Made by a program: the position numbers and the translations under genes. Source: an uncultured Desulfovibrio sp. (lineage in GTDB: Bacteria; Desulfobacterota; Desulfovibrionia; Desulfovibrionales; Desulfovibrionaceae). Taken from it: a stretch of DNA of 11,201 bases. The stretch is taken from assembly GCA_937926875.1 (NCBI GenBank), contig CALBAX010000008.1, positions 1-11,201 on the forward strand. Direction: 5' to 3'. The notes below the pieces were generated by a model. That model was not told the DNA's origin. It was given only the letters and a program-made list of their open reading frames with translations, and ran no database searches. Shown piece by piece: positions 1 through 7,325 of this stretch; position 1 is the first letter of the stretch; the number at the start of each line of letters is the position of its first letter.

Positions 1-1
1 G

Positions 2-898
2 TCCACCCTGGATGCCGTGACGGCCCTGGTACGCGACACGGTGCCCGGGCTGGACGACTTTTCCATCATGGATGTGCCCATCACGGTCAGTCCGCAAAAA
101 CTCCAGGCCACCATCCAGCGGACGCTGGCCCCCACGCTTTCGGCCCTCTGCGAACTGGTGCACCTGTACGATACCGACATGCTGCTGCTGACGGGCCGTC
201 CCAGCGCCTGGAGGGTGGTCGCCTCCACGGTCATGGCCAAGCTGCCCGTGCCGCCGGACCGCATCATCCCCATGCGCCGCTATCATGTGGGCAGCTGGTA
301 TCCTTTCCCCGATACGCTGGGCCGCATCCAGGATCCCAAGACCACCGTGGTCGTGGGCGCCATCCTCTGCGCTCTGGCTGAAGGACATATCGAAGGCTTC
401 TCCTTCGATTCCAACGCGCTGCGCCTTACCTCCACCGCCCGCTACATCGGCGAGCTGGACATCAATACCCAGTTGCGTACCCCCAAGGTCTGGTTCAAGG
501 TGGATGTGGACGCCAAAAACGGTGTGGAACTGAACCGTACCGTGGCATTCAACGGACAGCTCGGTATCGGCTACCGCCAGCTGGGGGCCGAGCGCTGGCC
601 CGCCACCCGCTACCACCTGCTGACCTTCGCCAGCGAAGACGCCCGCGCCCGGGCCTCCGGCCGCCTGCCCTACAAGGTGGACGTCACGCTCAACGTGGCC
701 GAGATGCTGGACGATGAGGACATGCCCGTCAGCAGTGGCGAACGGGAAGAACGCAGCGAAGGGGAATTCAGCATCACCGCCATCACGGACAATGCCGGCA
801 ATTTCGTCTCGCCCCGGGATCTGGAGATCCGTCTGCAGACCCTGCCCACGGACGAAGGCTACTGGCTGGATACCGGCGTCGTGAACGCTGCCAACTAG
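2..898 (+). CDS. srfB: SrfB family protein, C-terminal part (5' end outside window)
   Basis: The frame is open from base 2 with no start signal, so this is the last 298 residues of a longer protein (SrfB proteins are usually around 1000 residues). A GTG at 17 is internal and has no ribosome binding site. Two segments support the SrfB call and an actin/Hsp70-like (ASKHA) ATPase core: LLTGRPS (185-205) followed by PPDRIIPM and WYPF, and DPKTTVVVGA (332-361). Their order and spacing mimic the adenosine-binding glycine loop and the following 'dP..aVa.GAA' helix of Hsp70/StbA-like proteins. The last 170 or so residues look beta-rich with an acidic Glu/Asp/Arg loop. They have no membrane segment, so the protein is probably cytoplasmic. 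SrfB lies next to SrfC in the enterobacterial srfABC operon and does so here, 24 bp upstream. The family name comes from Salmonella virulence-regulon genes; its biochemical role is unproven. The ATPase reading is my inference from motif shape. Confidence 0.8.
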   Translation, partial: STLDAVTALVRDTVPGLDDFSIMDVPITVSPQKLQATIQRTLAPTLSALCELVHLYDTDMLLLTGRPSAWRVVASTVMAKLPVPPDRIIPMRRYHVGSWYPFPDTLGRIQDPKTTVVVGAILCALAEGHIEGFSFDSNALRLTSTARYIGELDINTQLRTPKVWFKVDVDAKNGVELNRTVAFNGQLGIGYRQLGAERWPATRYHLLTFASEDARARASGRLPYKVDVTLNVAEMLDDEDMPVSSGEREERSEGEFSITAITDNAGNFVSPRDLEIRLQTLPTDEGYWLDTGVVNAAN

Positions 899-910
899 CG
901 ACGGACAGAC

Positions 911-915
911 AGGAG
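911..915 (+). promoter_or_regulatory. Ribosome binding site of srfC
   Basis: AGGAG lies 7 nt before the ATG at 923, in the 24-bp srfB-srfC gap. It fixes the srfC start. No promoter-like sequence is visible in this gap, which fits co-transcription with srfB. Confidence 0.75.
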
Positions 916-922
916 CATCATC

Positions 923-3556
923 ATGCAGGAACAAGACATTCAGCTGGCAGCGCGTTGTGCCCGTCTGGCGGAACAGTCGCGCCATGCCGCCACCTGGCTG
1001 GCCGACAACCGCGAGACCGTGGGCAGCGAATGCACCACGCTGCAAAAAGAGATGCGCCGGGCCGCCCGCTTTTTCGGCAAGTGCGAACAGGCCGCCCGCC
1101 GCAAGATGTGCGTGGGCGTATTCGGTCCCAGCCAGTCCGGCAAGTCCTACCTCATCTCGGCTCTGGCCCGCGACAGCCGCGGCGACCTGCTGGCGGACTT
1201 CTGCGGCCGGACGTCGGATTTCATCACCGAGATCAATCCCGAAGGCGGCAAGGAATCCACCGGGCTGGTGACCCGCTTCACCACCACGCCGCCCCAGGGG
1301 CTGACGCCGGACTTCCCCATCCGGCTGCGCCTGCTCTCCGAGATGGACGTGGTCCGCGTGCTGGCCAATACCTATTATGCCGACTGCGAACACAAGCAGA
1401 TGCCCGACGCCGAAGCCATGCGGTCCGCCCTCGAGCGCCTGACACAGACGGCCCGCCAGTCTTCGCCCGGCGCCAGCAGCGTCACCGCTGATGACGTGGA
1501 AGACCTGCGCGAATACCTCAACCGCAACTTCCTCTCCAAACCGCGCGTCCAGATGCTGCAACAGGGCTACTGGGCCCAGGCCGTCAGCCTGGCCCCCCTG
1601 CTGCCCCTGAGCTACCGGGCGGAACTTTTTGGCATCATCTGGAACAACCAGCCAAAATTCCAGCAGCTTTTCCTCGAGCTTTGCCAGGCCCTGGAGGCCC
1701 TGGGCAATCCGGCCGAGGCCGACTGCCCGCTGGAGGCCCTGCTGCCGCGTCAGACCAGCATTATCGACGTGGCCCTGCTGGCCGGTCTGGGGGTCAGCGG
1801 TACGGAAGACCGCCTGACCCTGCTGGGCAAGGACGGGCGCAAGGCCGCCCTGCCCCGTGCCGTGGTCACTGCCCTGACGGCGGAAATCACCATCTTCATG
1901 AAGGAACAGCCGGACGATTTCTTTTCCTACACGGACCTGCTGGATTTTCCGGGCTACCGATCCCGCCTCAAGATCCTGGACCTGGACAAAGAACTGGAAC
2001 GCGAAGGCGCACTGCAGAACCTTTTCCTGCGCGGCAAGGTGGCCTACCTTTTCGAGCGTTATTGCGAAGAGCATGAGCTGACCAGCATGCTGCTCTGCAT
2101 CGGCCCCGGCAATCAGGAGGTACAGGATCTGCCCCGCGCCGTGTACGACTGGATCTGCTCCACCCACGGCGAGAACCCGGCCCACCGTGCCGGCAAGGCG
2201 CCCTCCCTGTTCTTCGTGCTCACCAAGATGGACATGGAGTTCGAGAAAAAAGCCGGATCGCCTTCTGTGGAACAGCGCTGGAACACGCGCCTGCAATCCT
2301 CGCTGCTGGACTTTTTCGGCAAGCAGCATGACTGGCCCACCAACTGGGACGGCGCGCATCCCTTCCGCAACATCTTCCTGCTGCGCAACCCCAATTTCCG
2401 TTGCGAGGCCATCTTCACCTTCGATGCCCAGGGCAACGAAAGCGGCGTCCGTCCGGACCAGATCCCCTATGTGGAAGAAGTGCGCCGGGCCTTTGTGGAT
2501 TCGCCGCTGGTACGCTGCCATGTGGACGACCCCGAAGCCGTCTGGCAGGCGGCCATGACGCTCAATGACGGTGGCATCAGCCTGCTGCGCCAGCGTCTGC
2601 GCCCCCTCTGCAATCCCGAACTCAAACGGCGTCAGATCGGTGTGGGGCTGGACGAACAGGCCGAACGCGTCCTGACGGCGCTGGGCGTCTACTACCAGAG
2701 CGATGACCGTGAAGAACTGCGCCGCCAGAAAGAGGCCCTGGCCCGCAATCTGGCCGTCCTTCTGGCCCGCGTGGCCCAGAGCCAGACCTTTGGCGAGGCG
2801 CTCCACCGCCTGCAAGTCAGCGATCACGACCTTTACGCCCTGTGCGCCCAGGTCACCTCCGCCATGTCCGGGGCAGAAAACGGCGGGGCCGCGCCTGCCT
2901 CCATCGGGGTGCGCGTTTCGCAGCAGGACATCCTGGACGATCTTTTCGGCGATGAAGCCCCTGTCGCTACCGAAATGCCCGGTACGGCACCCGTCACAGG
3001 CAAGGACAGCGCCGCCGAACTGGCCGAAGCCGTATTCGACGCCTGGGTGGAACAGGTCCGACGGTTCGCGGCCGACGCGGAGACGCGCACCTTCTTTGCC
3101 ATGCCCGCACGCGAGCTGGACCAGTTCTGCCACGAGCTGCTGCTCTCGGCCCAGCGTTGCCGGGTCCGCCAGCAGATGGAGGAAGACCTGCGTGCCTGCT
3201 CCGCCTACAGCAACCTTGAACGGGAACGCCTGCTCTGGAAACAGGCCAGTCTGGCCGCCGACGCCATCAACGCCTTCGTGGACTGGCTGGGCTTCGACCC
3301 GCGCCGCCACAGCGAGCAGGAACGCACCATCCTCTTCCGGGACAAACCTGTGGTCCTTTTCCCGGCCGTCAGCGATCCCGTGGGCGAACCGCTCATCGGT
3401 GAGGTGGAAGCGCCCTACGACCGGCAGTGGTACACCGACTGGCTGCGCGCCCTGATGCACGGCATCACCGCCAACGTGGACTTCGATGGTCAGCAGATCC
3501 GCAACCCCCAACAGAACAAACGCCTGTATGACATCCTGCAGGCATTCAAAGGATGA
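923..3556 (+). CDS. srfC: SrfC family protein, large P-loop GTPase-like
   Basis: 877 residues, probably a cytoplasmic nucleotide-switch protein paired with SrfB. Visible GTPase motifs are: G1/Walker A GPSQSGKS at residues 68-75, after a hydrophobic strand (VGVF); a possible G2 Thr in KESTG (residues 110-114); G3 DFPG at 341-344 after a hydrophobic run; and G4 TKMD at 434-437 in FFVLTKMD. The order is that of a TRAFAC-type GTPase. However, about 265 residues separate G1 from G3, far more than in Ras-like or dynamin-like domains, so a helical insertion is likely. The N-terminal 60 residues and the region after residue 540 appear helical. An acidic, flexible stretch at about 665-700 contains the peptide VSQQDILDDLFGD. 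No TM segment or signal peptide is evident. The start is supported by AGGAG at 911-915. The stop overlaps the next ATG (ATGA at 3553-3556), suggesting translational coupling. The SrfC name rests on size, adjacency to srfB and overall resemblance. GTP rather than ATP use is inferred from TKxD. Confidence 0.77.
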   Translation: MQEQDIQLAARCARLAEQSRHAATWLADNRETVGSECTTLQKEMRRAARFFGKCEQAARRKMCVGVFGPSQSGKSYLISALARDSRGDLLADFCGRTSDFITEINPEGGKESTGLVTRFTTTPPQGLTPDFPIRLRLLSEMDVVRVLANTYYADCEHKQMPDAEAMRSALERLTQTARQSSPGASSVTADDVEDLREYLNRNFLSKPRVQMLQQGYWAQAVSLAPLLPLSYRAELFGIIWNNQPKFQQLFLELCQALEALGNPAEADCPLEALLPRQTSIIDVALLAGLGVSGTEDRLTLLGKDGRKAALPRAVVTALTAEITIFMKEQPDDFFSYTDLLDFPGYRSRLKILDLDKELEREGALQNLFLRGKVAYLFERYCEEHELTSMLLCIGPGNQEVQDLPRAVYDWICSTHGENPAHRAGKAPSLFFVLTKMDMEFEKKAGSPSVEQRWNTRLQSSLLDFFGKQHDWPTNWDGAHPFRNIFLLRNPNFRCEAIFTFDAQGNESGVRPDQIPYVEEVRRAFVDSPLVRCHVDDPEAVWQAAMTLNDGGISLLRQRLRPLCNPELKRRQIGVGLDEQAERVLTALGVYYQSDDREELRRQKEALARNLAVLLARVAQSQTFGEALHRLQVSDHDLYALCAQVTSAMSGAENGGAAPASIGVRVSQQDILDDLFGDEAPVATEMPGTAPVTGKDSAAELAEAVFDAWVEQVRRFAADAETRTFFAMPARELDQFCHELLLSAQRCRVRQQMEEDLRACSAYSNLERERLLWKQASLAADAINAFVDWLGFDPRRHSEQERTILFRDKPVVLFPAVSDPVGEPLIGEVEAPYDRQWYTDWLRALMHGITANVDFDGQQIRNPQQNKRLYDILQAFKG

Positions 3557-4629
3557 CGATGAAAGCCATCATTGCCCCTGATGACGCACGCACGCCCGGC
3601 GTGGCCATAATCTGCATATACGATGCCCCCGGTGCGGGCCCGGCCGATGTAGCCATCTATTCGGGTGACGGCAAATACCTGTCCGCTTCCGGCTGGCAGG
3701 AGAGCCGCGTCCCCCTGCCCGTGGACGCCCACGATGACGACAGCGGCTGCCTGCGCCTGCAGGTAGGTGCCTCCGTGGTGGACAGGCTGGACAAGCTGGA
3801 GCGCTATCTGCTCATGGCCGGTGACCAGAAGTGCGTCCTCCAGATCCAGGATCTCGTCTATTCCCGCATGCAGGGCGGGGACGGCATGGGGCACGCGGCA
3901 GCCCCTGCCGCCGCGCCCGCGCCGCTCCCTGAGCCGGAACCGGCCCCCATGCCCGCACCGGCCCCCGATCCCGAACCGGAAGCGGAGCCTTCGCCGCTGC
4001 TGGCCGGAGCGCCGCTGGAGATGGATCAGCCCGCCGCGGAGACGGCGAAAGAAAAAAAATCCTCCGGCAGTCTGCTCTGGATCGTTCTGGGGCTCGTCCT
4101 GCTGGCCCTGGCCGCTGCCGCAGTCTGGTGGTTCTTCCTGCGGGCCACGCCCCCGCCGCCTCCGCCCATGGCGCCGCAAGCCCCGGCGGCCCGACAGGAG
4201 GCAGCAGCGCCCCAGCAGACGGCACCGGCCGGGACGGAGAAAGCCGCGGTGGCGCCGCTGCAGCAGGCCCGCGAGCATCTGCGCGGCACGGCGGATCCTG
4301 CCGCCAGCCTGGAGCTGGCCCGTCCCTTGCGTACGCCCCAGGCCGGCAACGATGAAAGCGACGCGGCCTTCCTGCTGCTGGAAGACGCTGCCCAGAAAGG
4401 CAACGCCGAAGCCATGTTCCTGGTGGGCCAGTTCTATGATCCGCAGTCGAAGCTGCCGCGCGGCAGCATCCCCGCGGACATGAGCCAGGCGAAACACTGG
4501 TATGAAAATGCCAAGAGCAAGGGCTACGCAGAAGCGGACAAGGCACTGGCGGCCCTGCGCCATCATGTGGAAGGCGAGGCCGCCAAGGGCAACGCCGAGG
4601 CCTCGCTCCTGCTGCGCGAATGGAAATAA
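3553..4629 (+). CDS. Single-pass membrane protein with Pro-rich linker and periplasmic Sel1-like repeats
   Basis: 358 residues from the ATG at 3553, which overlaps the srfC stop. An in-frame ATG at 3559 has AAGGA 5 nt upstream and is an equally good start. Domains in order: residues 1-108, a compact unrecognised domain with beta-like strands and then a helix (VVDRLDKLERYLL); residues 115-148, a Pro/Ala/Glu linker; a Lys-rich stop-transfer-like patch EKKSS; one TM helix at about 173-196; six prolines at 200-205; an Ala/Gln/Pro linker; and residues 268-350 with Sel1/TPR-like helical repeats (AAQKGNAEAMFLVGQFY and AKHWYENAKSKGYAEADKAL). Positive charge before the helix predicts the N-terminus inside and the Sel1 part in the periplasm. 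This suggests a link between cytoplasmic SrfB/SrfC and the secreted proteins encoded downstream. Sel1 repeats usually bind proteins. No enzyme motif is visible. It might occupy the position of SrfA functionally, but I see no sequence basis for naming it srfA. Confidence 0.8.
   Translation: MTMKAIIAPDDARTPGVAIICIYDAPGAGPADVAIYSGDGKYLSASGWQESRVPLPVDAHDDDSGCLRLQVGASVVDRLDKLERYLLMAGDQKCVLQIQDLVYSRMQGGDGMGHAAAPAAAPAPLPEPEPAPMPAPAPDPEPEAEPSPLLAGAPLEMDQPAAETAKEKKSSGSLLWIVLGLVLLALAAAAVWWFFLRATPPPPPPMAPQAPAARQEAAAPQQTAPAGTEKAAVAPLQQAREHLRGTADPAASLELARPLRTPQAGNDESDAAFLLLEDAAQKGNAEAMFLVGQFYDPQSKLPRGSIPADMSQAKHWYENAKSKGYAEADKALAALRHHVEGEAAKGNAEASLLLREWK
3895..3996 (+). repeat. Pro/Ala/Glu low-complexity tract inside the membrane-protein gene
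   Basis: This imperfect short-period repeat of GCC/CCC/GAA/CCG codons encodes alternating Pro with Ala or Glu (PLPEPEPAPMPAPAPDPEPE) at residues 115-148. It lies between the N-terminal domain and the TM helix. Such tracts form stiff, extended linkers, as in TonB. It is a candidate site for length variation between strains. Confidence 0.7.
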
Positions 4630-4633
4630 GGAG
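4628..4633 (+). promoter_or_regulatory. Ribosome binding site of the vWA gene
   Basis: AAGGAG overlaps the TAA stop of the membrane-protein gene and sits 6 nt before the ATG at 4640. It selects this ATG, which begins a clear signal peptide, over the longer open frame that reaches back to 4502. Confidence 0.8.
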
Positions 4634-4639
4634 AAGACC

Positions 4640-6571
4640 ATGCCCAGAACCTGCATCCGCTTTTTCGCGCTCCTGCTGCTCCTGCTGGTGGCCGTGCCTG
4701 CCCTGCAGGCGGCGCCCCTTTTGCAGGAAGGCAAGAAGACCCTGTACCAGCGCGTGGTCTCCCACCCCGGCGCCCTGCCCCTGAAAGAGGCCCGTGACGG
4801 CGCCCCGGCCGCACGTGAGGCCCTGGTGCCCTTTACCGTGCTCTATGTCTATGCCCGTCAGGACGACTGGCTGCAGGTGGGCCTTGATACCCGTACGCCC
4901 CTGGGCTGGCTGAAAAAAGATCAGGCCACGGACTGGAACCAGTCCCTGACCCTGCTGTTCACCCCGCGTACCGGTCGGGATCCCGTGCTCTTTTTCAAGA
5001 CGGAAAAAGACCTGAAAGGCCTGTGCGAAGCTGCCGACATGGAAAAGCAGCTGGACAGCCTCGTGGCGGCCGCAGCCGGCGGCAAGGAGACGGCCGGCCT
5101 GCCCATCCTGGCTTCGGAACCGGCGGAACAGAAAGGGGCCGTGGCCCAGAAGCGCTTCTACCTCATGCCCATCCTCGGCATGGACAGGGCCTTTGAAGGC
5201 GTGAACCTGCTGCAGGTGGCCTCCATCGATCCCGGCAGCAGCCAGTCCGGTGCTGTGGCCGGCCCGCCCAAGACCGGCATCGCCCTGGTCATGGACACGT
5301 CCATCTCCATGAAGCCCTATATCGACCAGAGCCGCGACATCATCCGCCAGCTCTATGACCGTCTGGAAAAGGACAAGATGACCGACAATGTGGGCTTTGC
5401 CGTGGTGGCCTTCCGCAGCAGCACGGAAAAGACCCCCAAGCTGGGCTACACCTCGCAGGTCATCAGCGATTTTGCCACGGCCAAGGACCGCAAGGCTCTG
5501 GAAAGCCGCCTGGCCAAAGTGGAACAGGCGACCGTCTCCAGCCATGATTTCAACGAAGACTCGCTGGCCGGGATCTATACGGCCATCGATTCCCTCAACT
5601 GGGGCCCCTATTCCACCCGCCTGATCCTGCTGGTCACGGATGCCGGGCCCCTGCGCGGCGATGACCCGTACGCCTCGCAGCGTCTCGGCGCTGCGGAGAT
5701 GAACGACCTTGCCCGGCAGAAGGGCATCTGGATCACCACCATGCACGTCAAGACGCCCGGCGGCAGCAAGAACCACGCCTATGCCGAGCAGGCCTACCGG
5801 GCCCTGAGCCGCCTTTCCGGCGATCAGGCCAACTATCAGGCCGTCAACGCCTCCAGCCACAAGGAGGCCGCCCGCCAGTTCGGCATCGTGACGAAGATCC
5901 TGACCACCTCCATGGTGGACATGGTCAAGAACACGGCCAGCGGCAAAATCATGACCCGTCCCAAGGACGAAGCCGTGCCCTCCACCGAGGAAGCCCAGGC
6001 CCGCCAGCTGGCGGAGCGGCTGGGCTATGCCATGCAGCTGGACTATCTGGGCCGCAAGAACGAGAACCGCGCCCCGTCCGTGGTGGATTCCTGGATCGCG
6101 GACATGGACCTCAAGCGCCTGGCGCAGGGACGTCAGGTCCCCAGCGTGGAAGTGGCCGTGCTGCTGACCAAGAACCAGCTCAGCGACCTCAGCACCCAAC
6201 TGAAGAACATCATCGACAACGCCGAGCGGACCAAGAAGACCGATTCGCGCGATTTCTTCCAGGGCATCCTTTCCGCCTCGGCCCGCATGGCCCGCGATCC
6301 CAACATGCCTACCCAGGGCAAGAGCCTTGCCGAGCTGGGCGTGCTGGCCGAATTCCTGGATGGCCTGCCCTACAAGAGCGACATCATGCTGCTGCGCGAA
6401 GAAGACTGGTACCGCATGAGCATCGGCGAGCAGACGGCCTTCATCAACCGCCTCAAGTCCCGGCTGGCCCGCTACGAAGAGTATGACCGCGACCGGGAAA
6501 ACTGGGAAAGCTTCGGGCAGAGCAACGCCGGGGACTGGGTCTACCGGGTGCCGCTGTCCATGTTGCCGTAA
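4640..6571 (+). CDS. Secreted vWA-domain protein resembling the periplasmic half of PpkA
   Basis: 643 residues. Residues 1-24 form a Sec signal peptide: Arg/Lys-poor n-region with Arg3 and Arg7, an uninterrupted Leu-rich core, and cleavage after ALQA. No lipobox is present, so a soluble periplasmic product is likely. Residues 34-98 look like a bacterial SH3-like domain (LYVYARQDDWLQVG, then LGWLKKD). A vWA domain runs from about 212 to 400: IALVMDTSISM carries the DxSxS metal site (Asp219, Ser221, Ser223), and LLVTDAGP carries the second Asp (334). The usual MIDAS Thr is not obvious; the equivalent loop reads FNEDSLAGI (304-312). The C-terminal region, including GDWVYRVPLSMLP at the very end, resembles the tail of PpkA, the T6SS kinase whose periplasmic part is a vWA domain. 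The kinase and TM parts are absent here. The gene follows the membrane-protein gene by 10 bp and precedes the ABC ATPase by 12 bp. A sensor or ligand-binding role is inferred. Confidence 0.85.
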   Translation: MPRTCIRFFALLLLLLVAVPALQAAPLLQEGKKTLYQRVVSHPGALPLKEARDGAPAAREALVPFTVLYVYARQDDWLQVGLDTRTPLGWLKKDQATDWNQSLTLLFTPRTGRDPVLFFKTEKDLKGLCEAADMEKQLDSLVAAAAGGKETAGLPILASEPAEQKGAVAQKRFYLMPILGMDRAFEGVNLLQVASIDPGSSQSGAVAGPPKTGIALVMDTSISMKPYIDQSRDIIRQLYDRLEKDKMTDNVGFAVVAFRSSTEKTPKLGYTSQVISDFATAKDRKALESRLAKVEQATVSSHDFNEDSLAGIYTAIDSLNWGPYSTRLILLVTDAGPLRGDDPYASQRLGAAEMNDLARQKGIWITTMHVKTPGGSKNHAYAEQAYRALSRLSGDQANYQAVNASSHKEAARQFGIVTKILTTSMVDMVKNTASGKIMTRPKDEAVPSTEEAQARQLAERLGYAMQLDYLGRKNENRAPSVVDSWIADMDLKRLAQGRQVPSVEVAVLLTKNQLSDLSTQLKNIIDNAERTKKTDSRDFFQGILSASARMARDPNMPTQGKSLAELGVLAEFLDGLPYKSDIMLLREEDWYRMSIGEQTAFINRLKSRLARYEEYDRDRENWESFGQSNAGDWVYRVPLSMLP

Positions 6572-6583
6572 CCCGGGGGACGC

Positions 6584-7321
6584 ATGGAAAATACGGTCTT
6601 CTCCCTGCGCGATCTGCATGTCGTCCGCCCGGGCGCGGGCGCGTTCCGCCTGCATGTCCGCAGTCTGGACGTGCAGCAGGGGCAGCTGCTGGCCCTGACG
6701 GGCCCCAGCGGCTGCGGCAAAAGCACGGCCCTGGACGTGCTGGCCGGCATCCTGCGGCCTGACAGCAGGGATGGCTCCCGTTTCCTGCTGCACACCGCCG
6801 ATGGCGAGACGGACATGCTGGCCCTGTGGCAGACGGGCCGTCTTGATGCGCTGGCCCGTCTGCGCGGCAAGCATCTGGGCTATGTGCTCCAGACAGGCGG
6901 CCTGCTGCCCTTCCTCTCGGCCCGTGACAACATCCTGCTCCCCTGCCGCTGTCTGGGGATCATGGGGCGCCGTCTGGAAGCGGTCTGGAACATGGCCACG
7001 GCCCTGGACATAGACCGCCTGCTGTTGCAGATGCCCGCCAGCCTTTCCGTGGGCGAACGCCAGCGCGTGGCCATCGCCCGCGCCCTGGCCCACGGGCCCG
7101 CCATCGTGCTGGCGGACGAACCCACGGCCGCACTGGACCCGGCCCAGTCCCGCAGGGTCCTGGGCATCTTTGCCGGTCTGGCCCGGCAGCAGGGGACCAC
7201 GGTGATCATGGTCTCCCACGATCCGCAGATGGCCCGGGAGGCCGGGTTCACGCTGGTGCCCCTGGCCTGCTCCACCACGGAAGAGGGCCCTCTTTCCGTC
7301 ATCGACCATCCCCAACGGTAA
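6584..7321 (+). CDS. ABC transporter ATP-binding protein (LolD/MacB/TagT-like)
   Basis: 245 residues, a complete ABC ATPase that powers the permease encoded next to it. Motifs are: Walker A GPSGCGKST at 40-48, Q-loop Gln103 in YVLQTGGLLPFLS, signature LSVGERQ at 154-160, Walker B IVLADEP at 174-180 with catalytic Glu179, D-loop ALDPAQ, and H-loop His212 in MVSHD. The Val in LSVGE replaces the usual Gly of LSGGQ, a tolerated variant. The size and the LLPFLSARDNI segment match the LolD/FtsE/MacB-type group, which serves type VII (mechanotransmission) ABC systems rather than solute uptake. A GGGGGA tract at 6575-6580, 3 nt before the ATG, may act as the ribosome binding site. No periplasmic binding-protein gene accompanies it. 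The neighbouring vWA and SUMF1 genes make TagT of the T6SS TagQRST system the closest functional parallel (inference). Confidence 0.93.
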   Translation: MENTVFSLRDLHVVRPGAGAFRLHVRSLDVQQGQLLALTGPSGCGKSTALDVLAGILRPDSRDGSRFLLHTADGETDMLALWQTGRLDALARLRGKHLGYVLQTGGLLPFLSARDNILLPCRCLGIMGRRLEAVWNMATALDIDRLLLQMPASLSVGERQRVAIARALAHGPAIVLADEPTAALDPAQSRRVLGIFAGLARQQGTTVIMVSHDPQMAREAGFTLVPLACSTTEEGPLSVIDHPQR

Positions 7322-7325
7322 CGCC

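Noticed and set aside
4502..4639. Longer N-terminus for the vWA protein
   Set aside because: This stretch lies inside the upstream membrane-protein gene in another frame and translates to an Arg-rich sequence. The ATG at 4640 has AAGGAG 6 nt upstream and begins a signal peptide.
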